Translations under genes and position numbers: made by a program
Shown here: piece by piece, positions 48,465 to 56,668 of the stretch
How positions within the stretch are numbered: position 1 is the first letter of the stretch
Layout of the letters: each line of letters begins with the position of its first letter
Notes under the pieces: generated by a model
Told to the model about the DNA's origin: nothing
Seen by the model: the letters and a program-made list of their open reading frames with translations, nothing else
Databases searched by the model: none
Assembly (NCBI GenBank): GCA_050187415.1
Contig: JBFWXN010000005.1
Location: 68,503-132,502 of the forward strand
Direction: 5' to 3'
Source: Ga0077555 sp050187415
GTDB lineage: Bacteria > Pseudomonadota > Alphaproteobacteria > Rhizobiales > Hyphomicrobiaceae
DNA: 64,000 bases

Positions 48465-48957
48465 TGGGCAATCCTCAACCGAAGCGATTGGTGGCCGCAT
48501 CGTTGCGCGCGGCGAACGTGTCATCGCATGCACGCGCGCTCTGCGGAAGTATCGACTGCGCGCTGGTCAATTGCCGCGCCGACGATGGAGATCCTGACGC
48601 TGTATGATCTTTGATTGCGATAGATCGCAAATGCCGGATCCACATCGTCCGCGTTCGGGTGCGAGACTGCCGGGGCGTCGGGTGCGGCGCCGCTGGAGGG
48701 TCGCTCGGTCCGGTGATAAGTGTTTCTCCCGGGCTTTCGGGCCTGAGGTGTTTGCACGTCGACCGCATTCGGGGCAGACACAACTTTGAGACGGAAAGGC
48801 GATTCGTGATCCGATCATCGGTATCGCGGGGCTTTCGCCAGGACCTTCGGCGAGACCCCTGCGAGACACGGGGTGCCCGCCGAAGCGCCATCAGCGACGT
48901 GGTCCCGAGGCTTGCGAGCACGCGCCCGGGACGAGGACGCCTAGGAGAGTGAGCGCG
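48465..48957. other. Divergent intergenic region
   Basis: A 493-base region between a leftward membrane-protein gene and the rightward HerA gene. It should hold both promoters. A perfect 16-bp palindrome lies at 48615-48630. Frames of about 60-110 codons exist but lack a recognisable family or good start signals. An AGGAG site at 48943-48947 belongs to the HerA gene. Confidence 0.5.
48615..48630. promoter_or_regulatory. Perfect palindrome TTGCGAT-AG-ATCGCAA, candidate operator
   Basis: Two 7-base inverted arms with a 2-base spacer in a divergent promoter region, about 150 bases upstream of the membrane-protein start and 330 bases before the HerA start. The form fits a dimeric winged-helix regulator such as MarR or GntR types, but no regulator gene is adjacent. 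Confidence 0.35.
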
Positions 48958-50403
48958 ATGTCCGAGACGAGCAGCGACGAGAACCGCGCCCCGGGCTCCG
49001 ATCCGAAGGACTACGTCCAGGACGGCGCGATCCTGCTCGGATGTAGCCATCAGGGCCGCGATGTCGTGCCGGAGATGATCGAGCTGAAACTCGCCAACCG
49101 GCATGGGCTCATTACAGGCGCCACGGGTACGGGCAAGACGGTGACATTGCAGGTGCTCGCCGAAGGCTTCTCGGCAGCCGGCGTGCCGGTGTTCGCCTCG
49201 GATATCAAAGGCGATCTCTCGGGCCTTGCCGCGGAGGGGACGCGCAAAGCCGGCTTGGTGGCCCGCGCCGAGGAGATCGGTCTGGCCGGCTACGGCAACG
49301 CCGCCTTTCCTATTGCGTTCTGGGACGTGCTCGGCGAGCGCGGGCATCCCGTGCGGGCGACCATCGATGGCATGGGACCAGTGCTGCTCTCGCGCCTGCT
49401 CGAGCTGACCGAACCGCAGGAGGGCGTTCTCAACATCGCGTTCCGCTGGGCCGCCGACGAGCGCGAGGCCGGCGACGGCAACATGAACATCCGCGACCTG
49501 AAGGACCTGCGCGCGGTGATCGACGAGGTCGGCCGGCGCGCGGGCGAGCTGCGTTCGAAGTACGGCAACATAGCGCCCCAGACGGTGGGTGTGATCCAAC
49601 GCCGATTGCTCGTTCTGGAACAGCAGGGGGCGGAAAAATTCTTCGGCGAGCCTGCGCTCGACATCGACGACCTGATGCAAGTTACGCCCGACGGTCGCGG
49701 CGTGATCAATCTGCTGGCCGCCGAGAAGCTGATGGATACGCCGAAGCTTTATTCGACGTTCCTGCTGTGGATGCTCTCGGAGCTGTTCGAGAAGCTGCCG
49801 GAGATCGGCGATCCGGACAAGCCGAAGCTCGTTTTCCTGTTCGATGAGGCGCATCTTCTTTTCAATGGAGCCTCTCAGGCAGTGCTCGACCAGATCGAGC
49901 GCGTGACACGGCTGATCCGCTCGAAGGGCGTTGGCGTCTATTACGTGACGCAGAGCCCGGCCGATGTTCCGGACCGCGTGTCGGCACAGCTCGGCAACCG
50001 CATCCAGCACGCGCTGCGGGCCTTCACGCCTCGCGAGCAGCGCGCCGTTCGTGCCGCTGCCGAGACATTCCGCAAGAACCCCGCCCTCGATACGGAGCGG
50101 GTGATCCAGGAGCTGAAAGTCGGGGAGGCGCTTGTCTCGGTGCTACACAACAAGGGCGAGCCGTCGGTCGTGCAGCGGACGCTGATCCGGCCTCCGATGT
50201 CTCGGGTCGGTCCGTTGACGGAGGACGAACGCCGCGAGCTGATCGCAGCCGATGCGGCCAACTTCGCCAAGTACGCGAAGACGCTCGACGGGGAGTCCGC
50301 AGCGGAAAGGCTTGCGGCGCGCGATACCCTGCACGGCAAGGTGAGCGATCTGGTGAACCAAGCCAAGCGTCGCTTCGGAAATCTGTTCCCGTCCAAGGGT
50401 TAA
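48958..50403 (+). CDS. HerA-like ATPase of the DUF853 family
   Basis: A 481-residue FtsK/HerA-type P-loop ATPase (YjgR-like). Walker A is GATGTGKTVTLQVL, followed by VFASDIKGDLSGLA; Walker B is KLVFLFDEAHLLF; a Gln/Arg motor segment VYYVTQSPADVPDRV and AQLGNRIQHALRAFTP come after. HerA proteins translocate DNA in archaea, but the role of the bacterial DUF853 branch is not established. I use ATG at 48958, ten bases behind AGGAG; a GTG at 48949 lies too close to that site. It is followed 99 bases later by a DUF4236 gene. Confidence 0.9.
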   Translation: MSETSSDENRAPGSDPKDYVQDGAILLGCSHQGRDVVPEMIELKLANRHGLITGATGTGKTVTLQVLAEGFSAAGVPVFASDIKGDLSGLAAEGTRKAGLVARAEEIGLAGYGNAAFPIAFWDVLGERGHPVRATIDGMGPVLLSRLLELTEPQEGVLNIAFRWAADEREAGDGNMNIRDLKDLRAVIDEVGRRAGELRSKYGNIAPQTVGVIQRRLLVLEQQGAEKFFGEPALDIDDLMQVTPDGRGVINLLAAEKLMDTPKLYSTFLLWMLSELFEKLPEIGDPDKPKLVFLFDEAHLLFNGASQAVLDQIERVTRLIRSKGVGVYYVTQSPADVPDRVSAQLGNRIQHALRAFTPREQRAVRAAAETFRKNPALDTERVIQELKVGEALVSVLHNKGEPSVVQRTLIRPPMSRVGPLTEDERRELIAADAANFAKYAKTLDGESAAERLAARDTLHGKVSDLVNQAKRRFGNLFPSKG

Positions 50404-50502
50404 GCGGCGGGCTATGAGTTGCGCCAACGGTCCCGGCGCATTAAATGTGCGAGTAGAAACGGGGTAGGCGTCTTTCCACCACTGCACCGGAAAGGGTGAG
50501 CC

Positions 50503-50826
50503 ATGGGCGTTCGTTTCCAAAAGCGCATCAGGATCTTTCCTGGCGTCTACATCAACCTGTCGAAGTCGGGTGTCAGCGCGAGTTTGGGGGGGAAGGGTGC
50601 GACGGTCAACGTCGGCTCGACGGGCCGCAGGATGGTGACATTCGGTATTCCCGGAACGGGGCTCAGCTATCGGGCGCCAATTACGGGCGCGATCGTGATG
50701 CTGATCGTGGCAGCCGTGGTGATCTTCGGCATCGCCTATCTCGTCGCGCCGGACACCGTGCGTGTGGCGCTGCACTGGTGGCAGCCGAAGTGGTTCCCGC
50801 TGCCGTTGCCGACGCCGGCGTCGTAA
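50503..50826 (+). CDS. DUF4236 domain protein with one membrane helix
   Basis: A 107-residue protein. Residues 1-55 are a DUF4236 domain: MGVRFQKRIRIFPGVYINLS, then SGVSASLGGKGATVNVG and GIPGTGLSYRAP. A hydrophobic helix follows at about 60-82 (TGAIVMLIVAAVVIFGIAYL). The function of DUF4236 is unknown. It has its own short upstream region and ends before a strong terminator. Confidence 0.88.
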   Translation: MGVRFQKRIRIFPGVYINLSKSGVSASLGGKGATVNVGSTGRRMVTFGIPGTGLSYRAPITGAIVMLIVAAVVIFGIAYLVAPDTVRVALHWWQPKWFPLPLPTPAS

Positions 50827-50864
50827 CGCACGTGCCCGGCACGCGGAACGGTCGGAAATGGCAG

Positions 50865-50895
50865 AGGGCCCGGCGATTGTCGCCGGGCCCTTTCC
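50865..50895 (+). terminator. Intrinsic terminator after the DUF4236 gene
   Basis: A perfect 12-bp stem: agggcccggcga (50865-50876) and tcgccgggccct (50880-50891) around loop ttg, followed by ttcctc. It lies 38 bases beyond the DUF4236 stop. The convergent flavin oxidoreductase gene ends 40 bases further right and may use the same stem. Confidence 0.85.
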
Positions 50896-50929
50896 TCATG
50901 CACATCATGCCGGGCTGACTTCGCCAGGG

Positions 50930-52171
50930 TTATTCGGCCGCGACGGAACCGGCCTTGAGGTCGGTCGAGTACTTGAGATGAACCGGCGCGTTCGACTCGA
51001 ACGGGCTGTTGAGGCCCAGCTCCTTCGCCCACTCGCGCACCTGCGGGAAAACCTCCGTCCCGAGCAGCTCGATGCAGCGCAGGCTGTCCTTCTGCGTCAC
51101 CTTCCCGTCCTGCGCCCAGACCGCCATGATGCCGGGCCGCGTCTCCTCGAGGAGATGGCGGATGCGCGGCAAGACCTGCTTCGGCGTGCCGGCGAAGATC
51201 ATGCCGGACTCGAGCTGCTGCTCGAACGTCATGGCGCCGCGCGGGTTCTCCGACCGGCCGACCGCGAACTCGACGAACGAGCGGCGGCTGGACGGTGAGA
51301 AGTAGCCGGCTGGATTGGCCCAGACCGGATGTGCGAGGCCTGTGAACTCGCCCTGCATCCAGGTGAACTCGCGTGCGTTCTTGATGGCCGTCGCCTCGTC
51401 GTCGGCAACGTGGATGCGTGCGAGATAGCCGCGGTTTTCCGGTCCGGACTCGTAGCCGCATTCGGCAGCCGTCTGATCGTAGAGGGCCCAGATCTTCTTC
51501 GTATCCTCGATCGAGGTATTCAGCGCGATGTAGGGATATCGCTGCTGTGCCGTCCAGATGACCGTTTCCTTCGAGATGACGCCGGGAATCCAGACGCGCG
51601 GGTAAGGCTTCTGCAGCGGCACCGCCCACGGATTGACGACGCGGTGCTGATAGTGCGTGCCCTCGAAGCGGAAGGGGCCCGGTTGCGTCCAGGCCTTGAC
51701 GACCAGATCGTGTGCCTCGACGAACCGCTCGCGATTGAAGGCAGGATTGACGCCGGCCGAGAGCTGCTCCTGGCCGCCGCCGCGGACAAAGCCCGAGACA
51801 AGGCGGCCTTTCGAGATCATGTCGATCATGGCCAGCTCTTCGGCCAGACGGATCGGATTTTCCGCGAGCGGCAGCGGATTGCCAAGGATGACGATCTTCA
51901 CCTTTTTGGTCACGGCGGCGAGAATGGCCGCGAACATGTTGGTCTTGGCCTGCATGCAGAACGGAGCGTTGTGGTGCTCGTTCAGCATGATGCCGTCGAT
52001 GCCGACTTCTTCGACCTTCAGATACTGCTCGAGATAGTTGTTATAGAGGCGGCTGCCCTCGACCGGATCGAAATGCTTGTTCGAGAAGGTGAGTGCGGTA
52101 GCGCCATACTCGAGGCCTGCCTTTTCGTCGTAGGCCGACATCGGCTGCTCGGTGAAATACATCAGGTGCAT
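50930..52171 (-). CDS. LLM-class flavin-dependent oxidoreductase
   Basis: A 413-residue luciferase-like TIM-barrel monooxygenase that should use reduced FMN. Recognisable parts are GIDGIMLNEHHNAPFCMQAK (20 residues), VKIVILGNPLPLAENPIRLA, and EELAMIDMISKGRLVSGFVR, which match the bacterial luciferase superfamily. The substrate is unknown; no flavin reductase gene is adjacent. It lies 42 bases downstream of the alpha/beta hydrolase gene and probably shares its transcript, which suggests the two act on the same compound. Confidence 0.9.
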   Translation of the reverse strand: MHLMYFTEQPMSAYDEKAGLEYGATALTFSNKHFDPVEGSRLYNNYLEQYLKVEEVGIDGIMLNEHHNAPFCMQAKTNMFAAILAAVTKKVKIVILGNPLPLAENPIRLAEELAMIDMISKGRLVSGFVRGGGQEQLSAGVNPAFNRERFVEAHDLVVKAWTQPGPFRFEGTHYQHRVVNPWAVPLQKPYPRVWIPGVISKETVIWTAQQRYPYIALNTSIEDTKKIWALYDQTAAECGYESGPENRGYLARIHVADDEATAIKNAREFTWMQGEFTGLAHPVWANPAGYFSPSSRRSFVEFAVGRSENPRGAMTFEQQLESGMIFAGTPKQVLPRIRHLLEETRPGIMAVWAQDGKVTQKDSLRCIELLGTEVFPQVREWAKELGLNSPFESNAPVHLKYSTDLKAGSVAAE

Positions 52172-52213
52172 GGAGGGTTCCTCCGTTAAAGGACGTCGAG
52201 ACTGCCGTTGCTG

Positions 52214-52996
52214 CTAGGCAGCAAGGAATGGGGTGACCAGTTTTGCGAGCTCGGCCGACTTTTCCATCTCCACCGCGTGGCCGGCCCCCTTCATGATTTC
52301 GAGGCGCGCGTTGGGCAGCGCGGTCTTGAACCGATGTGCCGCCGATAGGGGCACGACCTTTTCCTCGCTACCCCAGACGAGCAGGGCGGGCGCTTTGACG
52401 GCGCCAAGGAGATGCGGCAGCGACTGACTGTACATGTAGGGCTTCCAGGCGATGCGGAAGCTCATCTCGCGCGCGATGTCCCACGCCTCGAGTTGGTCTG
52501 TCGTGACGTTGCCGTAATGGGCCTCGAACGACTTTCGCTCGTGGAAGAAGGCTTGTGGGTAGTCGATGTAGGAGATGATCGCCTGATCGAGAATGTCGCC
52601 TTCGGGCGGCTTGATGCCCATCGCGCCGACGAGGACAAGCTTTGAGACCTCGCGGGGCGCCATCGATGCCATTTCGGCGGCGACCCAGCCCCCGAAGCCC
52701 AAACCGACGAGCGCCGTCTGCGCAAGCCCGAGCTCCGACTTGAGACCTTGTATGATGATCGCGACGTCGCGGGGGTGGCGCATCCATTCGAGACGGGGCG
52801 AACGGCCCCATCCGGGATAGTCCGGGATGATGACGTCGTGATTGGCGGCGAGTGTGTCGTAGAACGCCAGCTTGTCGAGCGTGCCGATATCGTGATGCAG
52901 AACCAGCACGGGAGAACCCTTGCCGGCGCGCCTCACATGCAGCTTGGCGCCGGACACCTCGACGGTGTGCTCGGCCCAGCCCTCTCCATTGGCCAT
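52214..52996 (-). CDS. Alpha/beta hydrolase fold protein without the nucleophile serine
   Basis: A 260-residue alpha/beta hydrolase. The oxyanion region LVLHHDIGTLDKLAFYDTL and the strand DVIIPDYPGWGRSP are typical. The nucleophile elbow, normally GxSxG, reads VGLGFGGWVA: position 100 is Gly (codon GGC, 52697-52699). The acid position lies in VWGSEEKVVPL, where Glu replaces the common Asp, and the His is present in GAGHAVEM. The fold is therefore intact but the catalytic triad is not. It may bind ligand, or catalyse without acyl-enzyme like some lyases of this fold. It precedes the flavin oxidoreductase. Confidence 0.85.
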   Translation of the reverse strand: MANGEGWAEHTVEVSGAKLHVRRAGKGSPVLVLHHDIGTLDKLAFYDTLAANHDVIIPDYPGWGRSPRLEWMRHPRDVAIIIQGLKSELGLAQTALVGLGFGGWVAAEMASMAPREVSKLVLVGAMGIKPPEGDILDQAIISYIDYPQAFFHERKSFEAHYGNVTTDQLEAWDIAREMSFRIAWKPYMYSQSLPHLLGAVKAPALLVWGSEEKVVPLSAAHRFKTALPNARLEIMKGAGHAVEMEKSAELAKLVTPFLAA

Positions 52997-53125
52997 GTCG
53001 TTCGCTCCCGTTGCAATTGGTTATCGTGAACGGTCGCAGGCAGGGGAGGGGGTGTCAACATGTCCGCACATATCCGCGGCGGCGGGCCGCTCTCATCATG
53101 TGGCGCCGGGCGACTCCCCTGCGGG

Positions 53126-53210
53126 GAGCCGGCCGCCCGGCGCGAGGGCGGTCGGGACCCGCCTCGAAATCACGAAATAGGGGCGGGCGAGCCGGCCGCC
53201 GGGCGCGAGG
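53126..53210. repeat. Pair of 22-bp direct repeats
   Basis: Two copies at 53126-53147 and 53189-53210 match at 21 of 22 positions (both begin gagccggccgcc; the mismatch is at position 13), 63 bases apart from start to start. They lie between the DUF4112 stop and the alpha/beta hydrolase start. GC-rich and without known meaning. Confidence 0.6.
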
Positions 53211-53216
53211 GGAAGG

Positions 53217-53654
53217 TCAGAGATCGATGGTGCGGCGGCCGAGGCCCTTCCGCTCCATTTCTGCCTTCAGGAGCGCAAGATTGCGCATATTGGCGCGGAA
53301 GGCGACGTCGAAGGCATCGCCGACGAGCGGCACGATGCCAATGGCGAAATCGGTTACGGAATTGCCGATCATGCGCGTCATGGTCCAGCGTGAGACGCCG
53401 AGGCGACGGGCTTCCCAAATGATGTAGCTGGAGATGACGTGCGAGATCACGTCACCGACGACGGGTATGAGGCCGAGGACCGCGTCGACGCCGAGACGGA
53501 TGTTGGTGCCGGGAAGGGCGACCATCGAATCCATGACGCGAGCCAGCGCCTCGACGCGGGCATAGGCCGCATCGGCCTCGGCCATGCCGAGCGGCATACG
53601 CTCGGCCTGACGGCGTGGGGACTGCCAGGGGACTTGTCTGTCGATGACGGCCAA
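53217..53654 (-). CDS. DUF4112 family protein
   Basis: A 145-residue protein with the DUF4112 pattern: RVEALARVMDSMVALPGTN, GVDAVLGLIPVVGDVISHV, then an amphipathic helix pair and NSVTDFAIGIVPLVGDAFDV (20 residues). The repeated GLIPVVGD/GIVPLVGD motifs suggest membrane hairpins. Its function is unknown. I choose TTG at 53654 because a perfect GGAGG lies five bases upstream; the frame runs back to 53783 but has no site, and an internal ATG at 53597 lacks one too. Confidence 0.75.
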   Translation of the reverse strand: MAVIDRQVPWQSPRRQAERMPLGMAEADAAYARVEALARVMDSMVALPGTNIRLGVDAVLGLIPVVGDVISHVISSYIIWEARRLGVSRWTMTRMIGNSVTDFAIGIVPLVGDAFDVAFRANMRNLALLKAEMERKGLGRRTIDL

Positions 53655-53659
53655 TGCTT

Positions 53660-53664
53660 CCTCC
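53660..53664 (-). promoter_or_regulatory. Ribosome binding site GGAGG deciding a TTG start
   Basis: On the minus strand the sequence reads GGAGG-AAGCA-TTG. This is the best site within the DUF4112 frame and argues for a TTG start at 53654. Confidence 0.6.
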
Positions 53665-53831
53665 GTGCGACCTAGGTTGATCACATAGGTATTGCTGAAC
53701 CGCGCGCAATAGCGGGAGGCCGCGATTCGCAGCAATTGCCGAGTGAGGTCGAAAGTGGTGAAGTCGCAGGGAACGTCCCGCATCGGGGCGCGATGCCCTC
53801 TTCATTCATCTGCCGCTCGGGAGACGTTGCC

Positions 53832-54782
53832 ATGGCCCGCATTGCCATCACGGACGACTATCAGAACGTTGCGTTCTCTTATGCCGACTGGTCGCGGCTC
53901 AAAGCCGCGCACGAGGTCGTGGTGTTCGACAAGCCGTTTGCCAGCCGAGACGCAGCCGCAAGTGCGCTCGCCGGCTTCGATGCCATTGCCATCATGCGGG
54001 AGCGCACGCCGTTCCCGCGAGCGCTCCTGGACCGCCTGCCGAACCTCAAGCTGCTCGTCACGACGGCCATGCGGAATGCCTCGATCGATGTGGCCGCATG
54101 CAAGGAAAAAGGCATCACGGTGTGCGGCACGCCCAGCGGTGGGCACGCGACCTCGGAGCTTGCGATGGCCATCATCCTCGGCCTCGCGCGGAATTTTCAT
54201 GTCGAGCTCACGAATATGCGTGAGGGGCGCTGGCAGACGACGGTCGGGCAGGAACTGGCTGGCAAAACGCTCGGCCTGCTTGGCGCCGGCAGGCTCGGCG
54301 GCCAGCTCGCAACATACGCCAAAGCGTTCGGCATGAACCTCATCGCATGGAGCCAGAACCTCACGGACGCGCGCGCCGCCGAGGTCGGAGCCAAGCGCGT
54401 CGACAAAGACGATCTGTTCCGGCAGTCGGATTTCCTGTCCGTGCATCTGGTGCTGTCGGACCGGAGCCGCGGCCTTGTGGGTGCGCGCGAACTGGGGCTG
54501 ATGAAGCCGAGCGCCTTCATCGTCAACACGTCGCGCGGTCCGATCATCGATGGCGCGGCGCTGAGCTCGGCCTTGAAGGAAGGGCGTATCGCGGGCGCGG
54601 GACTTGATGTCTACGACGTCGAGCCGTTGCCGGCCGCGGATGCCTTGAGGAAAGAGCCGCGCGCGCTGCTCACGCCGCACATCGGCTATGTCACGGCCGA
54701 ATCTTACAAGCTGTTCTTTCCCGGCCTGGTCGAGGCCATCGAGGCCTGGCTCGCCGGTAAGCCCGTGCGGGTGATCGGGTAG
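53832..54782 (+). CDS. D-2-hydroxyacid dehydrogenase
   Basis: A 316-residue NAD-dependent enzyme of the phosphoglycerate dehydrogenase/formate dehydrogenase type, reducing 2-oxo acids or the reverse. The NAD loop is LGLLGAGRLGGQLA. The catalytic set is Arg in VNTSRGPIID, Glu in YDVEPLP and His in LTPHIGYVT. The N-terminal half starts MARIAITDDYQNVAFSYADW. ATG at 53832 fits the usual start; the frame extends upstream to 53736 without family sequence. It is convergent with the HpcH/HpaI aldolase gene. Confidence 0.92.
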   Translation: MARIAITDDYQNVAFSYADWSRLKAAHEVVVFDKPFASRDAAASALAGFDAIAIMRERTPFPRALLDRLPNLKLLVTTAMRNASIDVAACKEKGITVCGTPSGGHATSELAMAIILGLARNFHVELTNMREGRWQTTVGQELAGKTLGLLGAGRLGGQLATYAKAFGMNLIAWSQNLTDARAAEVGAKRVDKDDLFRQSDFLSVHLVLSDRSRGLVGARELGLMKPSAFIVNTSRGPIIDGAALSSALKEGRIAGAGLDVYDVEPLPAADALRKEPRALLTPHIGYVTAESYKLFFPGLVEAIEAWLAGKPVRVIG

Positions 54783-54892
54783 GCACCAGCCGGTCGCGGG
54801 CACCGGGAACGACCGATCGTGCGGTGCGCGGTGATGTGGCCGTCCCGCGATCGCCCGCTCACCCCGCGCCGATCACGGGCATCGACGCTCCG

Positions 54893-55702
54893 TCATGCCT
54901 TGCCCAATTCGCCGTTGACGGCGTCGATCCAGGCTTTGGAGCCCGCATGGAGGAGTGCGACATCGGTCTGGGTCGACAGGAAGCGGATGCCGCGGCGGAT
55001 CCAATGGGCCTGCTTGCCGGTGTCGCGAATGCCGCCGCAGCCAGCGAAGTTGCCGGCCGACCTGCACGCCGCAATCGCCCGGTCGAGCGCGTTCGCGACG
55101 GCCGGATCGTCGAGTTGGCCGGGCTTGCCGAGATCGCTCATCAGGTCGTTGGTGCCGATGTGCACGACATCGACACCGGGTACGGCCGCGATCTTCTCGA
55201 TGTTGTCGAGACCGCGCGCCGTCTCGACCATGAGCACGACGACGGTCGAGCCGTTGATCGCCGGAACCGCCTCTGAGGCCGGCACGGCGCGGCCGTCGAA
55301 CTGCGGGAAGTTGCCGCCTACGGAGCGCTTGCCGATCGGCGCGAAGCGGCAGATCTCGACGGCGCGGCGGGCCTCCTCGGGCGTGTTGATGTCCGGAAAT
55401 ATGATGCCCGAGACGCCGTTGTCGAGCAGGATCGGCGTATCGGGGTCGGCGAGGCTCTTGACGCGCGCCAGCGGGGCGACGCCGACAGCAAGCGCCGCGT
55501 TGGCGATGTTGCAGACGGTCTCGGCGTTGAAGACGCCATGCTGGCCGTCGATAAACAGGAATTGATGGCCGCTCGCCCGGGCGATGCGTGCGATCTCGGG
55601 CCCGCGGACCACGCGGACCGACAGGCCGAATGCCGGTTTTCCGGCGCGCATCGCCTCGAGGACAGGGTTGGTCAGCGTCGCAGCGGTCGGCGTGGCGGAC
55701 AT
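54893..55702 (-). CDS. HpcH/HpaI aldolase/citrate lyase family protein
   Basis: A 269-residue class II aldolase of the HpaI type. VLEAMRAGKPAFGLSVRVVR (20 residues) opens the fold; FIDGQHGVFN carries the conserved acidic and His residues; the metal-binding Glu is in VVLMVETARGLDN and the Asp in HIGTNDLMSDLG. Such enzymes cleave 4-hydroxy-2-oxo acids to pyruvate and an aldehyde. ATG at 55702 gives MSATPTAATL; an in-frame GTG further up is less likely. It is divergent from the MBL-sox operon. Confidence 0.9.
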   Translation of the reverse strand: MSATPTAATLTNPVLEAMRAGKPAFGLSVRVVRGPEIARIARASGHQFLFIDGQHGVFNAETVCNIANAALAVGVAPLARVKSLADPDTPILLDNGVSGIIFPDINTPEEARRAVEICRFAPIGKRSVGGNFPQFDGRAVPASEAVPAINGSTVVVLMVETARGLDNIEKIAAVPGVDVVHIGTNDLMSDLGKPGQLDDPAVANALDRAIAACRSAGNFAGCGGIRDTGKQAHWIRRGIRFLSTQTDVALLHAGSKAWIDAVNGELGKA

Positions 55703-55908
55703 GGGGCGGTCTCCCGGATAATGCACCGGACATGAGCATAGGCACGGGATGCAGCCGGGGCCAAGCGGGCGCCGGTCCAGCGATCACCGGTCTGCAGGAC
55801 TGCCCGTTGCTCAGTCCCCCGCGACGAAAAGCCAGGAATTGGCTCTGGCTCCTGCGACGGGCTGTCGTCTAGTTTGCGCAGCCTGAGGGCAAGAGTGCGG
55901 AGGACATG

Positions 55909-56664
55909 ATGCGCATCGACGGCTGGGACCTCGACATCCTCGTCCAAGGCTTTCCCGGCAAGAGTGTCTGCCACGGCGGGCTCGGCTGGAGCACTGTGGT
56001 GCTGCTGCGCAGGCAGTGCCGCGTGGCCCTGATCGATGCCGGCACGTTCTCCATGCGCTCTCTGGTGATCGACGGATTGGCGCGCCACGGCCTCAAGCCG
56101 TCGGACGTCACCGATCTGCTGCTGACGCATTCGCACTGGGATCACTCGGTCAACTGGCCGCTGTTTCGCCACGCGCGCATCGTGCTCGGCAAGGTGGAGC
56201 TCGATTGGGCACTGAAGCAGCCGTGGGGCGAGACGCCGGTGCCGGAGCTCTACGTCGAGCGGCTGGAGAAGTGGCCGACGCTGGTCACCGCACAACATGG
56301 CGAGGAAGTCCTGCCGGGTGTCACGGCTCATATCGCGCCGGGTCACACGCCGGGCTGTCTGGTCTTCGTGCTGAGCGGCCTCGAAAAGGATGTCATCTTC
56401 ACCGGCGATGCGGCCAAGAACCGGGCCGAGCTGCGGTCGCGCAACACCGACATGACCTATGATCCGCAGGTCAGCCGCGAGACAATCGACATGATCTGGG
56501 AGCATTGGCGCAAGAAGTCCGGTAGTATTCTTGTCCCGGGCCACGACCTGCCGATGACGCAGGAGAACGGCGAGACCACCTATCTCGGCACGCGCGAGGC
56601 AGGGATCACGTGCTGGTACGGTGAGGACATGGAGACGACGACCTATTTCAAGCTGACGGTGTGA
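55909..56664 (+). CDS. MBL-fold metallo-hydrolase (lactonase-like)
   Basis: A 251-residue metallo-beta-lactamase fold hydrolase with the metal motif THSHWDHSVNW, further ligands in IAPGHTPGCLVF and TGDAAKNR, and His in LVPGHDLPM. The pattern is that of N-acyl homoserine lactonase-like hydrolases, but the substrate is unknown. ATG at 55909 is five bases behind GGAGG; an adjacent ATG at 55906 is only two bases behind. The stop is four bases before soxB, so it is the first gene of the sarcosine oxidase operon. Confidence 0.88.
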   Translation: MRIDGWDLDILVQGFPGKSVCHGGLGWSTVVLLRRQCRVALIDAGTFSMRSLVIDGLARHGLKPSDVTDLLLTHSHWDHSVNWPLFRHARIVLGKVELDWALKQPWGETPVPELYVERLEKWPTLVTAQHGEEVLPGVTAHIAPGHTPGCLVFVLSGLEKDVIFTGDAAKNRAELRSRNTDMTYDPQVSRETIDMIWEHWRKKSGSILVPGHDLPMTQENGETTYLGTREAGITCWYGEDMETTTYFKLTV

Positions 56665-56668
56665 GTGG

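Noticed and set aside
48475..50010. A 511-codon minus-strand frame across the HerA gene and its upstream region
   Set aside because: The plus strand has a clear Walker A/B ATPase; the antisense frame has no motif. It also crosses the divergent promoter region.
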